Of a stretch of DNA of 64,000 bases, positions 57,171 to 64,000 are shown piece by piece. The notes beneath the pieces are model-generated. The model was not told the DNA's origin and did not search any database. It saw only the letters and a list, made by a program, of their open reading frames with translations. Position 1 is the stretch's first letter, and every line of letters begins with the position of its first letter. A program made the position numbers and the translations under genes. Source of the DNA: Isoetes taiwanensis (Eukaryota; Streptophyta; Lycopodiopsida; Isoetales; Isoetaceae); the NCBI GenBank assembly GCA_021234155.1, contig JAJEKV010000096.1, forward strand, positions 2,293,678 through 2,357,677, read 5' to 3'.

Positions 57171-58627
57171 TGAAATGTAGAATAACATCTAATCTATCTA
57201 CCTAAACAACCAGAGTTAGGTTCTTTGTTATAGCTTGTGATCTCGGAATCGAGCTAACATGCTAAACCAACTCATTGCCGGACACTTATGAGTTTCAAAA
57301 TTACCTTAAACCCTGCGATCAGAAACTTATAGCGTATAAAAACCCCCTGTCTTGCAGAACCCATTCCATCAGTGCATGGTTGTGGCGAGAGCATCTGATT
57401 CGTCCACGCCAATCCTTGCTTGGGCCAAAGAATTTGAGGAAGATTTTTTCTTTCCGCTGGAGTTACAATTTCATGTCTTTTCTAACTGATTTGTCTTGCA
57501 AACAAGTTAAGGCACCTCCATCTTCAAGCAAATATGAAGACATACCATTATTTTATGGGAGATGAGAAAGTTGTCTTGGTTGCTGAGTCAGAATACACAA
57601 TGTGGTTACAGCTTTCAATCCAGTATCCTCTTGACACATTTAACAGATGAATTAGCTCCGAAAATCAGGTTTTGCTTTAGCTTTGCCTATAGATCAGTAG
57701 ATTCTTTAACACAATGAATAGGATGATACTCGCACATAATTTTTATATGTCACAAAAAAATGAACCATACCGTTGCATTCATAATCCCTAGGCAGCATTT
57801 GGCGCCTATGTCTGCTTTTATACCATCAAAATTGCTGTTTGCTATCTTGGAGGATGGCCAAACAAACAAATCAAATCTTGTTGTTTGCTTTGTGAGCACT
57901 TTGTTGCAATACCTATGTTTTAAAGACCTTCCAAGAAAAATGATTCTCTCTCCAGCAAAAGCCTATAGTGATTCCATATGTCATAAGTCAGGTGACAGGT
58001 AAACTTCTGACTACTTAACATCCACAAACCAGAAAACATACAAGAAACTTATTCCGTGTTCACTATCATTCTCTAAGTCAATTCCATTATAATATTTCTG
58101 ATGTTTGTCTTCAGTGCAATGACTATCTAACTTTTAGTTTGGCCTAGTCTCCTAGATATTACAAAACGTAGAAATCTCCCCAGGGGTTTAATAAGCAAAT
58201 GAATCATCGTCCACCATTTGGCACATCCTACAATAATCTCTCACATGAATGTTTTTGAAATTGCCTGACCTGCCTGCATGTTACCACTTTCCCATTTAAC
58301 CTTCAAAAATTGGCAAATCAACAGGCAGAGTTACATCTGTACCATCGTATAGAATGCAATGATATAGATGACACATAGGAGAACCTGAGGGCCATGAACA
58401 GCATGGCATTTACACAACCAAGTGTGAACGAAGGACCTAGCTTAATTGTCCAGGCTACATATAACTAGGTTACCTGATGATGGCACAGTTGTTGCACCAT
58501 GACCAGAATTTAAAACAAGTATTGTTGATTTTTTTGTGCCATCAACCAGGTGTTGGCAGTGTCGCTTCAAAAAAAATTCTAGGCGAGGTAGTAAACTCTC
58601 CCCTCAGATTACAACCAAGATATCAGC
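57171..58627. other. Unassigned; one coding-looking stretch at 57361-57490
   Basis: After a good acceptor (TCTTGCAG, 57357) a plus-strand frame reads MVVARASDSSTPILAWAKEF then EEDFFFPLELQFHVFSN to a stop. It looks coding but matches no family I can name. The rest shows nothing. Confidence 0.3.
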
Positions 58628-58713
58628 TGCCACCATAACCAAGCTCTGTTACATTGCCATGGCCAAAGAATGCTATTGACATACCAAAGCGTGGAGATCC
58701 GGCGAGATGGGCA
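58628..58713 (-). CDS. Possible exon of an unidentified gene
   Basis: Flanked on the minus strand by an acceptor (GTTCCCAG) and ending before GCAGCTGAT. The reading is VDQSLAAHLAGSPRFGMSIA then FFGHGNVTELGYGG. The composition looks coding. It could belong to one minus-strand gene with 59935-60230, but the joining exons were not found. No function can be given. Confidence 0.3.
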
Positions 58714-58961
58714 GCTAGAGATTGATCTACCTGGGAACGTTTTGGAGATTTTGGCAATGAAAAGTATACGATCAAAGCAAATTGCTGGAAACAAGCAAAA
58801 CAGACCAAATTGTGCTAAGCAGGATGAAACACAAGTCTGCCGGAGTCTTTACTCATATTGTTCAAATGCACAAGAACATCCAATTTCATGGATTCATGTA
58901 TTATGAGGGTACCTAATCTCATTGTCCCTAGTTCCATTTAGCAGAGACTTGCCAGGTTTGG

Positions 58962-59140
58962 AGTCGGGAACTCCAGAATTTTTTACTACATGAGTGCACA
59001 TTTTGTGAGAGACCTTCTGGCAATTGAGGGTTTGCAGGCAGAGTCAGGAACTCCAGAATTGCATATTGTTTTCTTGACTACATGAGTGCACATTTTATGA
59101 AAGAGCTTCTGGCAATTGAGGGTTTGCATTGCAGGCTGAA
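58962..59140. repeat. About 80-95-bp tandem duplication
   Basis: Two copies share GGAACTCCAGAATT, CTACATGAGTGCACATTTT and CTTCTGGCAATTGAGGGTTT; the second carries a 14-bp extension. Confidence 0.88.
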
Positions 59141-59934
59141 ATCCAGAGCGAGCAATGAAAGGACGGGCCTGCAAAGGTCAACACTATCCATGTCAAAAAC
59201 TAAGTGTACATCCAATCCAACCAAACATGTGACATACTTTAGCTAAAGTCCAGATTCACCTAAATAGAAGTACGCATCTTTACATCTGACGGTGAACCAT
59301 CAAATTGCAGAAGGGGCCTTCAACAAAAGCTTTGGTGGGGTGAAATGGATGACATGTCTTTACAACAGCATAAAAGTTAATAGCTACGTCTAAGAGTGCT
59401 GCAAATTCGTAAGATGAAGCAAGGTAACTTTATGCAGACTTAACCTTACTAGTTACAAACTAATTTGAGATTCAAATATCTCAATATTTGGCCGCATTGG
59501 GCAGATACAGTTGGACATGCCTCTTTCTTCAAGCTGCATTATAGAAGAGAGGTTGAAGAAAGAAGAGCTTATCAGGGCAAAAAAAATTCAGATTAATAAG
59601 CCAATTTGGTATGTCCCATTTCTATTGGAAATGACTAATGGCATGTAATGTTTGATTTTGCTATGTTTCGAGTAAATTTTGCATAGCTAGCAGTTTAAAT
59701 AGACAATATCACATATCACGTCCCTATAGATCTGCATATAAAAGAGGAGGAAGACGCTTTCGATGGCGAAAATATGGCATGCATGTTGGCCACTGTTCTT
59801 ATTCTAAAAGAACATCTTTCACTTGTAGACTAATGGCTCAAATGTTTCAAACTGATATGTTACTTCAATAAAACCTAATTGTATTCATTTAAAAATCCGA
59901 ATTTATGTAAAAACAACTCCTCAAGAAAGCTTAC

Positions 59935-60230
59935 CTCAAACGTCTAGAACCATCTGTTCTTTCTTTATTTACGGTTGTAAAACTGCAACCAGAAATAGGA
60001 AACAGATGCCTTACCTTGGCAAAGGAAAGGGAGTGTCATGAAGAGGTCTCAAGCCCAAGCAGATGACCAACCCCTCCTTCGGCAGCAGCAGATGCTTTGG
60101 TCCCATGTTGATAATTGTCGTAGAGTCCACAGCATAGTTTTTTACTCTTCTAGGAATCAGACTAGAGCTAGTAGAAGACCACCTTCCACAGTAATCCCCA
60201 TACACCATTTCTCCACCAAACACTTGCTAG
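59935..60230 (-). CDS. Two possible consecutive exons of an unidentified gene
   Basis: Exon a, about 60228-60022: reads VFGGEMVYGDYCGRWSSTSS ... VKNYAVDSTTIINMGPKHLL, LPKEGLVICLGLRPL, ending FPLP before donor AAG|GTAAGG. Exon b, about 59981-59935: acceptor TGGTTGCAG, reading FTTVNKERTDGSRRLR, donor GAG|GTAAGC. Phases join without a stop, which supports a real spliced gene. No start, stop or family could be recognised; some or all of it may be decayed. Confidence 0.4.
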
Positions 60231-60259
60231 TGCAGATATTTCCAAAACCTTATATAATG

Positions 60260-61190
60260 AGATCTGCAAATATTTTAGAAATCCTAGATATACAAATGAG
60301 ATAATCGTTTGATCCTATAGAACTGCAAGTGCTGTACACACATATATTACACAAATGTCTAAAGATCTCAGGAAATGTAATGCGTGCGCAGCGCACGTCA
60401 TGTGTTATCTCACATAAATCATAGCTAGGCCATTTCGGTCGTGTAGCTTATTTCAAATAGTCTGTACTACTTGGATTGGCATTCGCTGCATGATCTTTCA
60501 AATCCATGATGGTTTCTTGTTTTTTTTTTTAAATGCTAAAGAAAACAAAAAAAAAATAGAGAAGAGGAAGCACTGAATGAGAAGACAATGTCGAATCCTT
60601 CTATAACTAGCGGACCAACTGATAGATATATGTTCTGTCATATCTCTAAAAATGTTGTGAGAAACCTGACAATCTATGAATCAGACAGAGATTACACCTA
60701 AATAAATGGACTTATTTAGGTGAAAAGCCACGTCTTCGGACATTCTAGCCACGTCAGCCTATGAAACGGTCAAAGCCGCGCGCAATTCTGTTTTCCCTTC
60801 AAAGGAAAAATGCATTTCACAAAGCATTTCTGTTACAGAGCAGACCACTCTGATGCGCTCAAAGCCATACACGGTGGTTTAGGAGAATTTAAGATGGGCC
60901 TGAAATGCCCGCTATTGAAGGTAACTCAAATTGCACTCGAAATTTCTATTCTCAATTCCTTGTATGCTATATCAGGGCCTGCCGGATTGAATGCCGCTGC
61001 ATTGGTAGAAACGATTTAATGAAATTCAATTAGGGTATTCTATAGTTATACTCGGATTAGCCCTTGAATTTTTTGCATCATTTTCGCATTGATTAAGCAA
61101 AGTAGAGCGATTTTATCAAATTGATAAAATTCTCTTTTTTTTTTTTTCTTTTCTGTGAAAACAGGTATATACAAATTAGGTGCTAAAGAG
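60260..61190. other. Intergenic DNA
   Basis: A small hairpin GTGCGC/GCGCAC (60386-60398) and T-rich runs are present. A 69-codon plus-strand frame (60810-61019) has no recognisable motif. Confidence 0.35.
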
Positions 61191-61216
61191 TGGAACAAAA
61201 ATAGTGTACCAAAAAA

Positions 61217-61618
61217 ATGCCAGGGTCAAGAGCAGAAAGAATGAGGGGTCCATTAAGGGGCATGAGGCATGCATGGAGGTACGTAAGGTCCACGCCCTGG
61301 CTATGTGATGGAATGGTATTGGGTGCCACTGTGGCAACCATATCGTCCACATCAGCCCTAGCATATTCTTCGGCTCTCATGAGGTTCCCAAAACTGAGAT
61401 CATATGGGGCACCTCTAGGAACCACAGTTATGCAGCAATCAGCGTGCCATGAATGCAATGCCCTCAGAATGTACACGCTTGCCAGGTCACCATCTGGCCA
61501 CATCAGCCCCCTCCTTGGCTTCTCCATGGACACCCTTGTCACTGAGATGCTCATGTCCTTTGTCATCTCCTTTGTCATTGTCACCTTCTCTGTGTTTCTT
61601 GTCCGCGAGATGCGTTGA
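61217..61618 (+). CDS. Possible small two-helix membrane protein, unknown
   Basis: A 133-codon frame in a block clearly richer in G+C than its surroundings. The N-terminus is basic (MPGSRAERMRGPLRGMRHAW). A first hydrophobic helix (MVLGATVATISSTSALAY) and a strong C-terminal one (MLMSFVISFVIVTFSVFLV) flank a middle with CHEC. Codon choice looks coding on this strand. The minus strand also has a long frame (61183-61641), treated here as its shadow. No intron signals and no known family. Confidence 0.45.
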   Translation: MPGSRAERMRGPLRGMRHAWRYVRSTPWLCDGMVLGATVATISSTSALAYSSALMRFPKLRSYGAPLGTTVMQQSACHECNALRMYTLARSPSGHISPLLGFSMDTLVTEMLMSFVISFVIVTFSVFLVREMR

Positions 61619-61641
61619 CCCCTTAGTTGATTTGACTTCAT

Positions 61642-62350
61642 TGTCTATACCCTCTGTATCAAATTGATGTTCGCAGCTTTGCTTGACCTGTCTTTGATCC
61701 TATTGATGTTTGTTCTGTTGATCCTATTGCATATTCCTTCAAGTAAGTTGAATGTGTTCTTTCAACACCTCGGTATCTATTACCAAAACTAACATATTGT
61801 CCTTCACATTGTCATATACTCATATTTAATACAATTCTAATCTGTATTGCATTGTTGCAAAGTGCAAAGATCTTTTGATTGCCATCATCTCGCAATTACA
61901 AGTTACAATGAAATATTTAACATTGATGATTAGACTAACTAAAAGGATGCGATGTGCTATTTCGGTTATTATTGAATTTTTTGGCATCTTGGGTTGCCTA
62001 TAAGTCAAACCCTTGTCTAATGGTAGGGATGGAAATATTCTGACATATTTTTGGTTGGGGGAGGAATATTTTTCGCATGAAAATGACTTCTTGAACTTTC
62101 AAGTTACCACCTCAATTAACTATTGTCTTGCTTAAGGTGTTTTTGTTTGGTTTAAGGTGTTTTTGCATGTCTTGTCGATGCTTGTTCGTGCAAGCCAAAG
62201 AAAAGCCGTTACATATTCTTTTTAAATAAGATATATTATGCTAGAATATGGTCACTATGTACCACATGTTGCTTTAGTTACTAGCTACCTTGCTCAACAT
62301 ATACCTTCTTAACCTCAATTCACTAGTCACATTAGAAATATGTGATGTAT
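61642..62350. other. Intergenic DNA, nothing recognised
   Basis: AT-rich; no coding or RNA signal seen. Confidence 0.4.
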
Positions 62351-62466
62351 AGGGGAATGGTGGCTGGAACACCATTCCTTTCACGTAGAGAGGGATCATG
62401 CGACCGGCAATAGCCAGGAGCAGGTCTCTCAAAGTGGCGGAATGGTGGACCAAACACCATTCCCCT
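62351..62466. repeat. Paired small hairpins GGAATGGTG/CACCATTCC
   Basis: Hairpin 1 at 62354-62378 (GGAATGGTG, 7-base loop, CACCATTCC) and hairpin 2 at 62439-62463 (GGAATGGTG, loop, CACCATTCC). AGGGGAATGGTG at the left end also pairs with CACCATTCCCCT at the right end, so the block can fold as one long stem. It looks like a tiny foldback element. Confidence 0.7.
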
Positions 62467-63059
62467 ACAAAATAGAAATAGGGGAGCGGTTCTTCTTGCA
62501 AAACCTTAACACATTTTCAGATCCGGCACCTACAAGAGTTCTTCTTCTACCTACGAAGAAAACTACCTGCCATTCATGTAAGTCCGATGACTGTAATGCA
62601 CGAATTCATTAATTTGAGAAAAAGGCCATTCTCAAAATGCTCCAAAGTGCTCTTTTGGTCCGGTTAAAAGCATGTTTTCATTTTGGTCTAGGTACCAAAG
62701 AAGCTATTGGCATGTGAATATGACTCAAATCCTGCTCACGGGAAGCAAGCAAGACTGACTCTGTCAAAAAATGCTACAATATTTCGATGGTTTCAAGAGT
62801 CGAGCAAGTAAACAAATACATTATTTTGAACAAAAAGATCGCCACTGCGATGTTTTGAATGCAAAATGTATAGAAAACATAACAAATTGACACATGCATT
62901 ACTTATTAGTGCAATTATATCAACTAATATTATATCTATATGATGAGCACAGAAGCTAAGATTTCTACCATTTATACATGATGTCCATGCTTTCACCTCC
63001 TGCTAGCTCTTCCACAAGATTGCAATGGTGATCTAGCGAAGCAGATTTCCTGCTTTCAC

Positions 63060-63188
63060 GGCCTTCTTTTTTCTTCCCAAGATCGCAGTGGCGATTTGGC
63101 CAAGCAATTGCCTGTGATTTTTTTTTTGTTTTGTCAACAGCTGCTTGGCCAAATCGCCACCATGATCTTGGGAAGCAAAAAAAAGGCC
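63060..63188. repeat. About 50-bp inverted repeat, near-perfect hairpin
   Basis: Arms 63060-63110 and 63138-63188 share GGCCTT, CTTCCCAAGATC and TGGCGATTTGGCCAAGCA, with only a few mismatches; the loop is 27 bases. A third, weaker copy of the arm (GATTGCAATGGTGATCTAGC) lies at about 63019-63046. The stem is long enough for a small-RNA precursor or a MITE. Confidence 0.8.
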
Positions 63189-63265
63189 GAGGTCAGCCAA
63201 TGGCCAGGGATTGTTCAGAAATAAAATATAGCAAAGACAAACCAAAATTTGACCACAGAAACAAC

Positions 63266-63555
63266 CAAATCAGTTTGAAATCAGCTAGAAACCTTGTTAA
63301 ACCCTTGAATCTGACTTGCTCATCATGAAATCAGCTCCAATGACTTAATAATAGTTCCAAATCTGTCTAGAAAGCCTTGAATCAGCCTAAAAAGCCTTCA
63401 ATAGATCCAAATCAGCTTGAAACCATGTTAACGCCTTGGATCTCACTTGTTCATCTTGTAATCAGTCTGTAATAATCTAATAATAATTCTAAATCTACTA
63501 AAAAGCCTTGAATTAGCTAAAAAACATTCAACATACCTGAGATTAGCTTGAACCG
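63266..63555. repeat. About 143-bp tandem duplication
   Basis: Copies at about 63266-63408 and 63409-63555 share AAATCAG.TTGAAA, CTTGTTCATC, TAATCAG, AATAATTCTAAATCTACT-like and AAAAGCCTTGAAT words. Confidence 0.75.
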
Positions 63556-64000
63556 AGATGGGATTCTGTTGCTAAGAATTTGAGGAGGAATCCTGGCTGA
63601 AAAACCTTGTGATACATGAACTGTCTTTATAACCTATTGATCTGCTTGGGTTGCTGGGGCGCTGGGTTGCTCAACCCCTAGCCGCTGGTCGCTTCTTCCC
63701 AGGCCGCTTGTTGCTCCTCCCCTAGCTAGTGCTCGCTCCCTTCCGGTCGCTCCTCCCCTAGCCGCCGATCTTATCTAAGGCTCAAGCACGTGGTTAACAT
63801 TCAAATTTATCCCGCTCAAGGTATGTGATAACCATTCAAATTTATCCCATCCAAGGTGTGTTTTAGCATTTGAATTAAAGGTAAAAGGTCAGGCACGTGG
63901 GCACCATTTGAATTAGAGGTGAACGTAACATGGGTTTTGTTTGCTAGCTTCAAATTCTCATTTTAGTTGTTTTTATATCAAATTAATAAATTGGTGCTTT
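63556..64000. other. Short GC-rich repeat tract and AT-rich end of window
   Basis: 63660-63770 holds three loose copies of TCGCTCCTCCCCTAGCCG; 63780-63920 holds repeats of CATTCAAATTTATCCC and GCACGTGG. No gene. Confidence 0.4.

Noticed and set aside
61183..61641. 152-codon minus-strand frame
   Set aside because: The plus frame has hydrophobic helices and better codon use; one of the two is a shadow and the minus one is the less likely gene.

Overview
This window is nuclear DNA of a land plant. It contains a spliced raffinose-synthase/alkaline alpha-galactosidase gene, an EMC6 gene with an intron in its 5' leader, remains of a plant polyphenol oxidase and of plant-type aspartic proteases, and Ty3, Ty1/copia, LINE, SINE and MULE elements. 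Compact introns (about 70-350 bp in the best gene) and LINEs of the type with the motif FVDFAKAFDTVPREKLW make me lean towards a seed-free plant (fern, lycophyte or bryophyte), but that is weak and the species cannot be read from the sequence. No rRNA, intact tRNA gene, CRISPR array or organellar gene was seen.

Layout. 1-0.8 kb: LINE fragment (minus). 1.2-2.6 kb: a tandem duplication, one copy of which is split by a MULE-like element with a 9-bp target duplication. 3.6-7.6 kb (minus): a complete 14-exon RFS/SIP-family gene whose exon phases all join to a 770-aa protein; the locus is studded with two-copy tandem duplications, one of which doubles a splice donor. 10.97-23.39 kb: one 12.4-kb Ty3-type LTR retrotransposon bounded by intact GTCCT target duplications, with 2.5-kb LTRs. 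Its polyprotein carries an extra RNase H domain upstream of the reverse transcriptase, and its 3' LTR contains 1.74 kb of gag-protease DNA from a different retroelement. 24-40 kb: a graveyard of LINE fragments in both orientations, a tRNA-type SINE, a short MITE and a repeated palindrome.

42.8-43.2 kb: broken polyphenol oxidase. 44.46-45.22 kb: foldback element with about 290-bp arms. 46.0-47.4 kb: EMC6 (plus). 48.3-50.9 kb: hairpins, then a tandemly duplicated aspartic-protease pseudogene, one copy carrying a 750-bp AT-rich foldback element. 54.5-55.7 kb: an odd element built of direct and inverted copies of TGGAAACCTCCCCA, abutting a truncated Ty1/copia gag, primer-binding site and LTR (minus) to about 57 kb. 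57-60.3 kb: possible unidentified spliced exons (minus). 61.2-61.6 kb: possible small two-helix membrane protein (plus). 62-64 kb: hairpins and tandem repeats.

The only two confidently intact cellular genes are the RFS/SIP gene and EMC6, which are functionally unrelated. Most of the rest is transposable elements and decayed gene copies. All boundaries, splice sites and identities were read by eye; no alignment or database search was run.
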